Shown: positions 8,715-17,543, counted from the stretch's first letter. The stretch is DNA of 64,000 bases from DATAXP01 sp036272935 (GCA_036272935.1 DATAXP010000073.1:1-64000); one strand, 5' to 3'. A program made the numbers and translations. The notes: a model not told the origin generated them from the letters alone.

Positions 8715-10940
8715 CTAATGAATTGCGATGCGGTTGGCTATTGCCTCAAGCTCGGCGATCAGGGCTGATGCAGTTTCCGGTTGAACCTGCTTGGCGGCTT
8801 CCTCAAGCCGGCGCGCGGGGGCGCCGAACTCGGTGAAGCCGGCGCTGCCGCCGGTCCCGGCGAGCCAGTGGGCTAACTGTGCCAGGCGCAGCATATCGCC
8901 GGCGGCTAACACCGTTTGCATGGCTGCCAACTGCTCGTGCAGTTTGACGACAAACTGCTCGACGATCGCCCGAAACTCCGGATCGGCCGTCGGCAGTCGC
9001 GATTTCAGGCGCGCCGGTTTCGCCGACGGCTCGGCAGAGAACAGCTTGGTCGCCGAGGTGTTGGCCGGCGTCGTCGCCGCGGCCGCATGGGCGCCAGTTC
9101 CGAGCGAAGCCACTGTCTTCAGCAACAGGTCTTGATCGATCGGCTTGGCGAGATAGCCCGTGCAACCCGCTTCGCGGCACTTAACGTCATCGCCTTTCAT
9201 GGCGTTGGCCGTCAGGGCGATGATCGGCGCCGTGCAGCCGTGGTCGCGCAGTTCACGGGCCGCCGTGTAACCGTCCATCACTGGCATTTGCATGTCCATC
9301 AGAATGACGTCGAACGGCTCGGCCAGACCACGTTCGACCGCCTGGCGACCGTCCTCGGCCTGCTCGACGGTTGCGCCGGCACGGCGAAGCATCAGGCCGA
9401 CCAACTTGCGGTTCGTGTCGCTGTCGTCAACTACCAACACCCGGTGCGAAAGGATCGGCGCTTCGCGAGCCTGTTCGGGAGGCGGCGCATCCTTGACGTT
9501 GCCGTCGCCAACTTGCAGCCACGCCACGCCGTCGAGCGGACCGGTGGCCACGTCGAACGTGAACGTGGTGCCGCGCCCCACCTCGCTTTGCAAGCTCAGG
9601 CTTCCGCCGAGCAGCTCGACCAGCCGGCGGCTAATGGTCAGGCCCAGCCCGGTGCCGCCGAATTGGCGCGTCACCGACGAATCAGCCTGCGTGAAGGCCT
9701 CGAAGATTGAATCGAGCTTGTCGGCCGGGATGCCGATGCCGGTGTCGGTCACGGCGAAGATCAGTCGCGGTTGCTGTGCGTCGGTGTCGGCCTTGACGGT
9801 GATCGTCACCGAGCCGGACGCGGTGAACTTGATCGCGTTGCCGGCGATGTTCATCAGCACCTGGCGCAGCCGGGTGGGGTCGGTGTGAATGCTCCGCGGC
9901 ATCGGGCCGTCGAACACGGCGGCGAGCGAGAGTCCTTTTTCCTCGGCCTTCGAGCGAAGGATCGAGCAGATTTCGTTCACCAGGTTCACCGGCGAGCAGG
10001 CGATCCATTCCAGGGCCAGCTTGCCGGCGTCGACCTTCGACAGATCGAGAATGTCGTCGAGCAGAGCCAGCAGGTGTTTACCACCGCCAAAGATGATGTC
10101 GAGCCATTCCTGTCGTTCCTCAGGCGTTGAGTCGGCGCCGCGACGCAGCAAATCGGCAAAGCCGATGATCGCGTTCAGCGGCGTGCGGATCTCGTGGCTC
10201 ATGTTCGCCAGGAACGCCGCCCGCGAGCGGTTGGCTAGCTCGGCCCGCAGCGTGGCTTCCTGCAAGGCGGCGGTCCGCTCGCGTACCTTGCTTTCCAATT
10301 CCTCGGCCGAGCGGCGCAGCGATTGCTCGGCGAGCTTGGTATCGGTGATGTCGAAGGCGATGCCCTGCAAGAACAGCGGCCGACCGGACTCGTCGCGCAC
10401 CACACGGGCTTCGCCGTGGACCCACACCACGCGGCCATCGCGCGAGATGAACCGGTACTCGCTGCGGAACTGCACGCCCGAGGCACAGGTGAGCGCGAAC
10501 TCATCGCCCCAGCGCTGGCGGTCGTCGGGATGCAATTGCCGATGCCACAAGAACGGATCGTCGAGCCACTGCTTCTGCGTGAAGCCGAGCATCGTTTCGA
10601 TGTGCGGACTGACGTAGATTTCGTTCTCGCCCCCTTCCGCCAGATTCGCCATGAATGTGATGGCGGGAATCTGCTCGACCAGCGCGCGATAGCGAGCCTC
10701 AGTCTGGCGGAGGCGCTGGATTTGATCGAGCGTCGAGGCGTCGACGTCGTCGATCGCGCCGACCTCGGCAGGTCGCCGGTGGGCTGCCGCCTCGGGAACC
10801 ACCAGCGCGCCGCGGGCCAATTGTGCGAGTAGAGCTTCGGCCTCTTCGGGCGAGTGGATCTCGCCGTTGCCGTTGGCGGACGTAGCGTGGGTGGTGCTCA
10901 CGGGTGCAGGCTCGGTCGCCATGATCGTGCTTGGCGGCAT
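8715..10940 (-). CDS. Hybrid histidine kinase (PAS-HisKA-HATPase-REC-HPt)
   Basis: A 741-residue soluble sensor kinase. A PAS domain spans about residues 80-200 (EARYRALVEQIPAITF through GIAFDITDTKLAEQ). A short coiled coil precedes HisKA with phospho-acceptor His249 in MSHEIRTPLNAIIG. HATPase_c follows, with the N box NIAGNAIKFT, DTGIGIP, and the G2 box GGTGLGLTIS. A receiver domain has VLVVDDSDTN and MDMQMPVMDG, and a C-terminal HPt domain has LAHWLAGTGGSAGF carrying its His. No membrane segment is present, so it senses a cytoplasmic signal. It lies 16 bp downstream of the hydrogenase large-subunit gene on the same strand, so it may be co-transcribed and respond to H2 or redox state (inference). 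An in-frame ATG at 10922 is an alternative start; neither has a good ribosome site. Confidence 0.88.
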   Translation of the reverse strand: MPPSTIMATEPAPVSTTHATSANGNGEIHSPEEAEALLAQLARGALVVPEAAAHRRPAEVGAIDDVDASTLDQIQRLRQTEARYRALVEQIPAITFMANLAEGGENEIYVSPHIETMLGFTQKQWLDDPFLWHRQLHPDDRQRWGDEFALTCASGVQFRSEYRFISRDGRVVWVHGEARVVRDESGRPLFLQGIAFDITDTKLAEQSLRRSAEELESKVRERTAALQEATLRAELANRSRAAFLANMSHEIRTPLNAIIGFADLLRRGADSTPEERQEWLDIIFGGGKHLLALLDDILDLSKVDAGKLALEWIACSPVNLVNEICSILRSKAEEKGLSLAAVFDGPMPRSIHTDPTRLRQVLMNIAGNAIKFTASGSVTITVKADTDAQQPRLIFAVTDTGIGIPADKLDSIFEAFTQADSSVTRQFGGTGLGLTISRRLVELLGGSLSLQSEVGRGTTFTFDVATGPLDGVAWLQVGDGNVKDAPPPEQAREAPILSHRVLVVDDSDTNRKLVGLMLRRAGATVEQAEDGRQAVERGLAEPFDVILMDMQMPVMDGYTAARELRDHGCTAPIIALTANAMKGDDVKCREAGCTGYLAKPIDQDLLLKTVASLGTGAHAAAATTPANTSATKLFSAEPSAKPARLKSRLPTADPEFRAIVEQFVVKLHEQLAAMQTVLAAGDMLRLAQLAHWLAGTGGSAGFTEFGAPARRLEEAAKQVQPETASALIAELEAIANRIAIH

Positions 10941-10956
10941 GCAAGGTGCGCCGTCA

Positions 10957-12729
10957 TCATACCGCGCCGAACATCGGCATGTGCCGCGCTTCGACCGTGC
11001 GTCCCGGACCCCGGTACATGTGTACGCCGCAAGGCAAGCACGGGTCGAAGCTCCGCACAGTGCGCAGGATGTCGATCCCCTTGAACTCGCTGGGCGGGCT
11101 CTCCTCGAACAGCGGCGTCGACTGCACGGCGTCCTCGTAGGGGCCGGGCACTCCGTCGGGATCGCGCGGGCTGGCGTTCCAGCAAGTCGGCGGATACGGA
11201 TGGTAGTTGGCGATTTTGCCGTCGCGGATCACCACGTGGTGCGACAACACGCCCCGCACCGCCTCGTGGAACCCGCAGCCGATGGCGTCCTGCGGCACCT
11301 GGTAGTCGACACTGGTTTTGGTCCGCCCGGCGTGCAACTCTTCGGTGGCGCGCTCCAAAAAGTACAGCGCCGCCGCCGCCGCATACGCTTGGAAATAGGT
11401 GCGCGCCCGATCGCGCTCCAGCGTGTTGCTCCACTTCGGCACCTTCCAGTGAAAATCCATTTCCGGAAGGTTCATCGTCTTGGGCAGGTGAATATCGACG
11501 CCGCTACCCGTCGCACGGACGTAGCCGATATCGACCTTGCCGGCCAGTGCCGTGGTCCACAACCGCGCCAAGGGTCCGCCGCCGGTATCGAGCGCGAGAT
11601 TCTTGCCGCTGCGCCGGTCGAACCAGCGCGGCGACATGACCCAGGTGTAATTGCCAGTGAAGTCGCGCGGCTGCGGCTTGGGGCGCGTCGTCTGGTTCCA
11701 CGGATGACGCTGATCGATCGGGTTGCCAAGCGGATCGTGCGTGACGAACGTCTCCTGGTTCTGCCAGTCGTCGTAGAAGGAACTGCCCAGCAGGATGCGT
11801 AGGCCGAGATTGATCTCGACCAGGTCGGTCGTCACCAGTTTGCCGTCGATCACGACGCCGGGGGTGACGAACATCGCGCGGCCCCAATTGCTCATGTTCT
11901 TGTAGGTGTAATCGCAGGCCTCGGGATCGTTGAACGACCCCCAGCACCCCAGCAACACGCGCCGGCGACCTACCTCTTCGTAGCCGGGCAGCGCTTCGTA
12001 GAAGAAGTCGAACAGGTCGTCGTGCAGCGGCACCACGCGCTTCATGAACTCGACGTACTTCAGCAGCCGCACCAGGTAGTCGTTGAACAACTGCACGCTG
12101 GGCACGGTGCCGACGCCGCCGGGGTACAGCGTCGAAGGATGCACGTGTCGCCCTTCCATCAGGCAGAACATCTCGCGCGTCAGCCGGCTCATTTGCAGCG
12201 CTTGCAGGTAAAACTCGCCGGTGAACGGATTCAGCGACCGCATGATGTCGGCAATCGTGCGGTAGCCGTGTAGTCCCGCGTGTGGCGCCGCGGTGCGCTC
12301 GGCCCGCGACCACACACTAGGGTTCGTCACCCGCACCATCTGCTCGCAGAAATCGACCCCCACCAGGTTGTCCTGATACAGGTTGTGGTCGAACATGTAC
12401 TCGGCCGCTTCGCCGAGGTTGATGATCCACTCGGCCATGGCCGGCGGATGCATCGCGAAGGCCATGTTCTGAGCGTAGCAGGCGCAGGTGGCGTGGTTGT
12501 CGCCGCAGATGCCGCAGATGCGGCTGGTGATGAAGTGCGAGTCGCGCGGGTCCTTGCCCTTCATGAAGATGCTGTAGCCGCGGAAGATCGACGACGTGCT
12601 GTAGCACTCGGCCACGCGGCGGGCGGCGAAATCGATCTTCGTGTAGATGCCCAGGCTGCCGACGATGCGCGTGATCGGGTCCCACGACATCTCGACGAGT
12701 TTTTTCGGCGCGGCTGCGGTGGTGCTCAT
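10957..12729 (-). CDS. hhyL: [NiFe] hydrogenase large subunit, group 1h-like
   Basis: A 590-residue catalytic subunit that binds the NiFe(CN)2CO centre through two CxxC pairs. The N-terminal L1 motif RICGICGDNHATC gives Cys72 and Cys75; the C-terminal L2 motif FDPCLPCGVHMY gives Cys564 and Cys567. Twenty residues follow His570 of L2, consistent with a peptide removed by a maturation endopeptidase. RICGICGDNHATC and DPCLPCGVHMY are typical of the high-affinity, oxygen-tolerant H2-uptake enzymes formerly called group 5. The start at 12729 overlaps the small-subunit stop by four bases; the open frame runs further upstream only by reading through that gene. No hyp maturation genes or dedicated protease are in the window. 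Group assignment is from motifs and should be confirmed by phylogeny. Confidence 0.88.
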   Translation of the reverse strand: MSTTAAAPKKLVEMSWDPITRIVGSLGIYTKIDFAARRVAECYSTSSIFRGYSIFMKGKDPRDSHFITSRICGICGDNHATCACYAQNMAFAMHPPAMAEWIINLGEAAEYMFDHNLYQDNLVGVDFCEQMVRVTNPSVWSRAERTAAPHAGLHGYRTIADIMRSLNPFTGEFYLQALQMSRLTREMFCLMEGRHVHPSTLYPGGVGTVPSVQLFNDYLVRLLKYVEFMKRVVPLHDDLFDFFYEALPGYEEVGRRRVLLGCWGSFNDPEACDYTYKNMSNWGRAMFVTPGVVIDGKLVTTDLVEINLGLRILLGSSFYDDWQNQETFVTHDPLGNPIDQRHPWNQTTRPKPQPRDFTGNYTWVMSPRWFDRRSGKNLALDTGGGPLARLWTTALAGKVDIGYVRATGSGVDIHLPKTMNLPEMDFHWKVPKWSNTLERDRARTYFQAYAAAAALYFLERATEELHAGRTKTSVDYQVPQDAIGCGFHEAVRGVLSHHVVIRDGKIANYHPYPPTCWNASPRDPDGVPGPYEDAVQSTPLFEESPPSEFKGIDILRTVRSFDPCLPCGVHMYRGPGRTVEARHMPMFGAV

Positions 12730-13844
12730 CGAGTTTTCAGTTCCTTGGCCGGTGCGGTCGAGTGCCCATTGCCCGCATTGCCGTTGCCCGTGTTGGTTGC
12801 ATCGTGATCGGCCACCGCCGCCGAATGTGCCGTGCTGCCGTGATAGTCGCTGCAGCGCCACGCGGGTTCGCGGTTCAGCGAGGCGCGCGTGAAGCTGCGC
12901 AGCGCACGGACCGTCTTGCCGTACATCACCACCGCGGTGGTCGAGAGCTGCGCTCCCGGCGGCTCGTTGAGAAACGGCATGAACTTGTCGGGGAACCCCG
13001 GCATCGTGCAGCCGATGCATACGCCACCGACGTTCGGACAGCCGCCGATGCCGTTGATCCAGCCGCGCTTGCCGACGTTGCACTGCACCACTGGCCCCCA
13101 GCAGCCGAGCTTGACGATGCACTTCGGGGAGCCGGCCTCCTTGGGACCAGCGAAGTCGGCTTGCTCGTAGTAACCGCCGCGGTCGCAGCCTTCGTGTACC
13201 GTGCTGCCGAACAGCCAGGTGGGGCGCAATTGGGCATCGAGCGGAATCATCGGCGCTCGCCCCGCCGCCTGGTTGAGCAGGTACAGCACCACTTCCATGA
13301 AGTTGTCGGGCTGCACCGGGCAGCCGGGCACGCACACGATCGGCATGCCGCCGCGCGATTGCCACTTCCAGCCCAGGTAATCGGGCAGACCCATGCAGCC
13401 GGTCGGGTTGCCGGCCATGGCGTGGATGCCGCCGTACGTGGCGCAGGTGCCGCACGCGACCACCGCCCAGGCGTGCGGCGCAAGCCGATCGATCCACTCG
13501 CAGGTGGTGATCGGCTGGCCGGTGGCGGGATCGGTGCCGAAGCCGGCCCAGTAGCCTTGCTGCTTGTTGTGTTCGTCGGGAATCGAGCCTTCGACGACCA
13601 GCACGAACGGACCGAGCTTTCCCTCGGCGGCGCGATGAAACGGCTTCATGAATTCATCGCCGGTGTGGAACGCCAGCACCGGATGGTGCAGCGTCACCTG
13701 CGGCAGGCCGGGAATCGCGCCGCGAACGATGTCCTCGATGCTCGGCTGCGTAGCGGCGGTGATGGAGATCGAGTCGCCATCGCAGCTTAATCCCGCAGTA
13801 ATCCACAGGATGTCGACCGCAGGAATTGCAGGTGGCTGCTGCAT
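12726..13844 (-). CDS. hhyS: [NiFe] hydrogenase small subunit, group 1h-like
   Basis: A 372-residue electron-transfer subunit that carries three FeS clusters from the NiFe site to an acceptor. Visible ligand regions are WITAGLSCDGDSISIT near the N-terminus, VACGTCATYGG, VPGCPVQPDNF, and C-terminal CIVKLGCWGPVVQCNVGKRG plus GGCPNVGGVCIGCTMPGFPD. The SCDGD motif is characteristic of group 1h small subunits, in which an Asp can replace a proximal-cluster Cys. There is no twin-arginine signal, so the enzyme should be cytoplasmic, as in that group. The last about 45 residues are a Gly/Asn/Thr-rich tail. It is first in a three-gene unit: small subunit, large subunit, histidine kinase. Confidence 0.88.
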   Translation of the reverse strand: MQQPPAIPAVDILWITAGLSCDGDSISITAATQPSIEDIVRGAIPGLPQVTLHHPVLAFHTGDEFMKPFHRAAEGKLGPFVLVVEGSIPDEHNKQQGYWAGFGTDPATGQPITTCEWIDRLAPHAWAVVACGTCATYGGIHAMAGNPTGCMGLPDYLGWKWQSRGGMPIVCVPGCPVQPDNFMEVVLYLLNQAAGRAPMIPLDAQLRPTWLFGSTVHEGCDRGGYYEQADFAGPKEAGSPKCIVKLGCWGPVVQCNVGKRGWINGIGGCPNVGGVCIGCTMPGFPDKFMPFLNEPPGAQLSTTAVVMYGKTVRALRSFTRASLNREPAWRCSDYHGSTAHSAAVADHDATNTGNGNAGNGHSTAPAKELKTR

Positions 13845-13906
13845 GGTCCGTCCATAGAATGCCGCGCCGTCGGAAACCGATTCAATATATTACGATCGCC
13901 GTTTAG

Positions 13907-13924
13907 CCACCACCCCAAGGCGGC
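13907..13924. repeat. 18-bp direct repeat, left copy
   Basis: The word CCACCACCCCAAGGCGGC is identical to 14482-14499. The two copies bracket the toxin-antitoxin locus at 14001-14452. The right copy is the 3' end of the esterase/SMP-30 gene (codons for PPWGGG), so this copy may be a duplication made when the module inserted. Confidence 0.55.
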
Positions 13925-14000
13925 GTCGAGGCATTGCGACTTGCCTTGAATAGCTCGCAACCACGAGAAATAATTACATAATTCCATCGGAGACAAGATC

Positions 14001-14201
14001 GTGGCAGAACTTGACGAACTCGAAGCGCGTATCCGCAAGCTGCCGGCCGAAAGTCTCGCACGTTTCCGTGCGTGGTTTTACGACTTCGACGACGAACTCT
14101 GGGATCGCCAGATCGAGTCCGATCAAAAGGCCGGCAAGTTCGCAAAGCTGATCGACGAGGCCCGAAAGGAGTTCGCAGACGGCAAGGCTCGCGAGCTTTG
14201 A
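14001..14201 (+). CDS. Small antitoxin-like protein
   Basis: A 66-residue acidic protein with a GTG start (14001) nine bases after GGAG. Sequence: AELDELEARIRKLPAESLAR, then FRAWFYDFDDELWDRQIESD. This layout matches the short antitoxin-like proteins that precede ParE/RelE-type toxins; the C-terminal half would wrap the toxin and no separate DNA-binding domain is evident. The stop overlaps the toxin's TTG start (TTGA, 14198-14201). The downstream toxin has an amber codon, so the module may be inactive. Confidence 0.7.
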   Translation: MAELDELEARIRKLPAESLARFRAWFYDFDDELWDRQIESDQKAGKFAKLIDEARKEFADGKAREL

Positions 14202-14452
14202 GACACTTCGCTTCGGGCAGCTATTAGTCGGCGTATCAGCGGCTCCCGGCGGAATTGCAGGAGCTTGCCGACAAGAACTACGAACTGCTGAAGTCGAATC
14301 CCAGCCATCCGTCGTTGCGGCTGAAAAAGATTAGTGAACTTTGGTCAGTTCGCGTCGGCCGTAACTATCGGGCCATCGGTATCGACGTGCCGGACGGAAT
14401 CCAGTGGATTTGGATCGGCAGCCACGCCGATTACGACCATTTCTTCGAGTGA
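14198..14452 (+). pseudogene. ParE/RelE-type toxin with in-frame amber codon
   Basis: A TTG start overlapping the antitoxin stop gives LRHFASGSY, then TAG at 14225-14227, then SAYQRLPAELQELADKNYEL, LLKSNPSHPSLRLKKI, and VRVGRNYRAIGIDVPDGIQW with IGSHADYDHFFE. Family members read ...FW(x)2Y(x)RLP..., so the stop sits exactly where Trp (TGG) is expected, a single G-to-A change. Apart from this codon all 84 positions are family-like, so the inactivation looks recent. A TTG at 14255 could start a 65-residue C-terminal fragment lacking the first helix, but this is unlikely to be a functional start. Confidence 0.75.
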
Positions 14453-14477
14453 TGCGGTGCCAAGGGGCCTTTAGGCT

Positions 14478-16235
14478 TCAACCACCACCCCAAGGCGGCA
14501 GCTTGAATGGGGCGAGGAACGCCGGGGCGCCGATCGACTTCATCTTGCGCTGGTAGAGTTTTCCTCCCGCCGTGGCGTAGAGCGTATCGAACTTCGCTCC
14601 GCCAAAGCAGACGCTCGTCGCTTCGCCGCCGGGTACCGGCAGGATGGCGCGCGACCGGCCGTTGCGGTCGAACACCTGCACTCCCATCCGCGTCGCCACA
14701 TAAGCCCGGCCATCGCGATCCATGCACATACTTCCGGCGCCGCTGTTGTCGGCCCAGTCGGGAACGTGCGCCCAGTAGAACCGCTGCTTGAACTCCACCG
14801 TGCCGTCGGCCTTCACGCGGTAGCTGTAGCCACGCGGCGTCGAAAACTCCATCACTGCCAGCCATAAGCCGTCGGGCGACAGGGCGATCCCGCTTGGATG
14901 CTTCAGTTCCTCATCGAGCAGCGTCTTGCTGCCGTCGGGCTTGATGAGCCACACTTTGCCGGTGTCGGCCTCGGTCGCGTACACGCTGCCGTCGTGGGTT
15001 ACGACCACGCAGGTCGGTCGCATATCTACCGTGGTGACGTCGCGGCCCTCTGCGTTAAATGCAAACGGTCGATCATGGGGGATCGCCGGCCGGTCGACTT
15101 TCCCTTCGAGCCCCAATCTGTATACGCAATGGTTGAGCTTGTCCCGGCAGAGCACTTCGCCGCTTGGATTCACGGCGAGATCCCAAAGCAATGAACCGCC
15201 CCTGGGGCCGTGATGATTGACAAGCTGCCACGATGCCTCGGGATCGAGGATCGCTTGCAGCACCACGTTCTGCGTCCGCGCGGTCTGCGCGACGATCGGT
15301 TGCGGCCAGTCTTTCCACAGATAGCGCATCGCGTCGGGGAAGATGGCCGTGGCGTGTTTGCCGCCGTGCGGGCCGGTGCCCCAAACGTGCTGGTGATCGT
15401 AGCCGGCGAACTCCAGCGCGCGATCGAGCGTCTGGTTGCCCATCCACCAGTCGCCGACCTCGGGGCCGCCCATCCACTGGTCATTCTCGCCGTCCTGCTG
15501 GAACATGCGGATCGGCTTCGGATCGGTCTTGCGCACCAGCACCGGGTAACGGTCGCCGCCGCGCATGCCGACAAACGTGCCGATCGCCGAGAACACCCGT
15601 CGAAACTGGTCGGGGCGTTCCCAAGCCAACGTGAAGGCGCCGATCCCGCCCGTGCTACCGCCGCCGGTGCAACGGTCGTTGGGGTCCTTCGAGAGTTTGA
15701 TTGGCAACCCATCCGGTGTCTGCCGGCGCTCCACCTCGGGGAAAATCTCGTCGACGATCATCGCCGCCAGCGAGCCGTTCATGCCGTCGAACTCGAAGCT
15801 GCGATTGAAGCGAGGATTATCGAAGCGCGGATTGTCCTTGCCCTGGACCGACGGCACCGTGCCGGGCGACACGCCGATGCCGATCGTGACCGGCATCTCG
15901 CCTTTGTGGATCAGGTTGTCGAACACCGTCGGCGCTTCGAAACCCAAGCGGTCGAGTCCCACGTACACGCACGCCGGCTTGTCCCCCTTGTATTGTGCCG
16001 GCACGTACACCGTGATCGTGCGCCGCGTGCCGGGAAAGATTTTCGACTCCGCGAACTCGAACGAGAACTGCTTCCCCTTGGGAACGTCCTTCTGCGGCTT
16101 CGAGTCGGGGCCGCGCTCGTAGTTGTCGATCTCGGCCCGAGCTGGCTTCTTCTCCTGCTTCTTCTCTTGGGCCTCGACCGCCGCCATGGCGAAGACTAGG
16201 AAGCTGAACGTGAAAGGCAGTGCGGTCGTTCTCAT
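14478..16235 (-). CDS. Secreted esterase / SMP-30-like beta-propeller fusion
   Basis: A 585-residue exported protein. MRTTALPFTFSFLVFAMAAV is the signal peptide. Residues 55-310 form an enterochelin-esterase-like alpha/beta hydrolase (RRTITVYVPAQYKGDKPACV; nucleophile region CTGGGSTGGIGAFTLAWERP; His in GPHGGKHATAIFPDAMRYLW). Residues 330-580 form an SMP-30/gluconolactonase-type propeller (GSLLWDLAVNPSGEVLCRD, GSVYATEADTGKVWLIKPDG, HPSGIALSPDGLWLAVMEF). This two-domain layout occurs in planctomycetes and may act on sugar esters or lactones outside the cytoplasm. Its 3' end forms the right copy of an 18-bp direct repeat that brackets the toxin locus. Confidence 0.78.
   Translation of the reverse strand: MRTTALPFTFSFLVFAMAAVEAQEKKQEKKPARAEIDNYERGPDSKPQKDVPKGKQFSFEFAESKIFPGTRRTITVYVPAQYKGDKPACVYVGLDRLGFEAPTVFDNLIHKGEMPVTIGIGVSPGTVPSVQGKDNPRFDNPRFNRSFEFDGMNGSLAAMIVDEIFPEVERRQTPDGLPIKLSKDPNDRCTGGGSTGGIGAFTLAWERPDQFRRVFSAIGTFVGMRGGDRYPVLVRKTDPKPIRMFQQDGENDQWMGGPEVGDWWMGNQTLDRALEFAGYDHQHVWGTGPHGGKHATAIFPDAMRYLWKDWPQPIVAQTARTQNVVLQAILDPEASWQLVNHHGPRGGSLLWDLAVNPSGEVLCRDKLNHCVYRLGLEGKVDRPAIPHDRPFAFNAEGRDVTTVDMRPTCVVVTHDGSVYATEADTGKVWLIKPDGSKTLLDEELKHPSGIALSPDGLWLAVMEFSTPRGYSYRVKADGTVEFKQRFYWAHVPDWADNSGAGSMCMDRDGRAYVATRMGVQVFDRNGRSRAILPVPGGEATSVCFGGAKFDTLYATAGGKLYQRKMKSIGAPAFLAPFKLPPWGGG
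14482..14499. repeat. 18-bp direct repeat, right copy
   Basis: Second copy of the word at 13907-13924, located in the last codons of the esterase/SMP-30 gene. With the first copy it frames about 560 bp that contain only the antitoxin and toxin genes. Confidence 0.55.
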
Positions 16236-16261
16236 AGGGCGATTGACACTCGCGCTTGGTG

Positions 16262-16822
16262 CTATCTCGTTGAACGCTCTGCTGCCGATTCCTGGGCAAA
16301 CACAGTGTCATACACGGTGCGAATCTTCTCGCCCAGCCGCTCGGCCATCCGTCGGTACGCGTCGCGGCGGTATCCCCAACCATATTGCGAGCGCGGCACC
16401 TGCTCCAGCCAATCGAACAGATGTACGCAGCACAGGTCGTCGTACTCGGCGCGCGTGAGCATCATCTCTTCCCCCGTCTCGCGGTTCCGCAGCCGATACG
16501 GCCCCTCGGGCTGTTCCAGCAGCCGATCGAGCGACGAGCGGTCCATCAGGCAGTTCCAAAAGGCAAGCCGCTCAGCCCGCTCGCCGACGAGCTCCGCAAG
16601 CTCCGCGCGGCGGTCGAGCGTGAGCTTGAACCCCTGGAACCGCTCGGTGCCGTAGATCGAATGCAGCAGGCCGGCCAAACACAGTTCCCCGTCGAGGCCG
16701 TGCGTCTGCATCAGGTTGTGGACCGCGACCAGATGCGCGAGGTAGTTCTTCCGCGTGTGCGGCACCTCGTCGATGCCCAAGCGACGCAGGAACTCGACGA
16801 CTTGCTTGTAACGACTGTGCAT
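16262..16822 (-). CDS. HD-like DUF6817 protein
   Basis: A 186-residue cytoplasmic protein. The ATG at 16822 is preferred because AAGGTGG sits six bases upstream; an in-frame GTG at 16831 overlaps that site. His-rich helices NYLAHLVAVHNLMQTHGLDG and ELCLAGLLHSIYGTERF, and later DDLCCVHLFDWLEQVPRSQY, resemble an HD-domain metal-binding core (H...H...LLH). The exact reaction is unknown; HD-fold proteins are usually phosphohydrolases or nucleotidases. It is 26 bp upstream of the esterase/SMP-30 gene on the same strand, so the two may be co-transcribed. Confidence 0.65.
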   Translation of the reverse strand: MHSRYKQVVEFLRRLGIDEVPHTRKNYLAHLVAVHNLMQTHGLDGELCLAGLLHSIYGTERFQGFKLTLDRRAELAELVGERAERLAFWNCLMDRSSLDRLLEQPEGPYRLRNRETGEEMMLTRAEYDDLCCVHLFDWLEQVPRSQYGWGYRRDAYRRMAERLGEKIRTVYDTVFAQESAAERSTR

Positions 16823-17013
16823 GGCGGCCACCTTTCATTCGGTCTGGCTCATCATAGGCCGACGCGCCCGAGCATGCCACCACCGCTGGCATGCACGGAT
16901 TTAGTCAACTTGTAACACGCTTCGGCTTCCCCACTCGATGAACGAATTGCTACAACGTGCGTAAGCGAAAAGGGGGCGAGGGAACGATTGTTTCAATCAG
17001 GAGGATGAGAACT

Positions 17014-17385
17014 ATGTCGATGGCAAGCATGTCGATTGCAAGAAGGTGCCTGGCCGCGGTGTTGCTCGCGGTGGCGTGCGGCGGTGTGATGACGGCGGTG
17101 AACTTGTCGGGCAACCAGGCCGGAGCCGAAGAGCGTCCGCCGGCGGGGCCGGCAGGCGATCACTGGCGGTTCTACGACGGCCACTGGAGCTACTGGCACG
17201 AAGGCGACAAGCGTTGGTACTACACCGACGGCTCGCACTGGTTCTTTCACAACGGCAGCGGCTGGGCCCCGTACCAGTTCGACGCCCAATTCGGCCGAAA
17301 CGGTTTCGTCCCCGGCCCCTACCAGCCGCCGGCCGTGGGTGTGAACGTCACGCTGCCACTGCACAACATCCTGCGGCACCTGTAA
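17014..17385 (+). CDS. Small secreted aromatic-rich protein
   Basis: A 123-residue exported protein. The start at 17014 has GGAGG at nine-base spacing; the frame extends upstream without a ribosome site. After the signal peptide (RRCLAAVLLAVACGGVMTAV) the mature part is rich in Trp, Tyr and His (HWRFYDGHWSYWHEGDKRWY, YTDGSHWFFHNGSGWAPYQF). The tandem hWYY(T)DGSHWff motif suggests a small beta-repeat surface protein. No function is assigned. A strong terminator follows. Confidence 0.6.
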   Translation: MSMASMSIARRCLAAVLLAVACGGVMTAVNLSGNQAGAEERPPAGPAGDHWRFYDGHWSYWHEGDKRWYYTDGSHWFFHNGSGWAPYQFDAQFGRNGFVPGPYQPPAVGVNVTLPLHNILRHL

Positions 17386-17420
17386 GCGGCACGCAGGCAC
17401 GAGTCGGCGACGTTTTTTTG

Positions 17421-17457
17421 CGTCCGCGGTCGAGCACTCTCGCCCGCGGACGTTTTT
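17421..17457 (+). terminator. Rho-independent terminator
   Basis: CGTCCGCGG (17421-17429) pairs perfectly with CCGCGGACG (17444-17452), with a 14-nt loop, and is followed by five T. It lies 36 bp after the stop of the small secreted protein. A T-run also precedes the stem. Confidence 0.8.
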
Positions 17458-17543
17458 CTGCGCCGTGATCGGACGAGCGGAGGATCACGAAAAGGCGAAA
17501 TGCGAAACGGCAGTATTGGTCGCGGCAGCGACGTAAGCTCACT

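Noticed and set aside
10957..13497. An 846-codon reading of the hydrogenase large subunit
   Set aside because: The extra 256 codons read through the small-subunit gene in another frame. The large subunit starts at 12729, overlapping the small-subunit stop.
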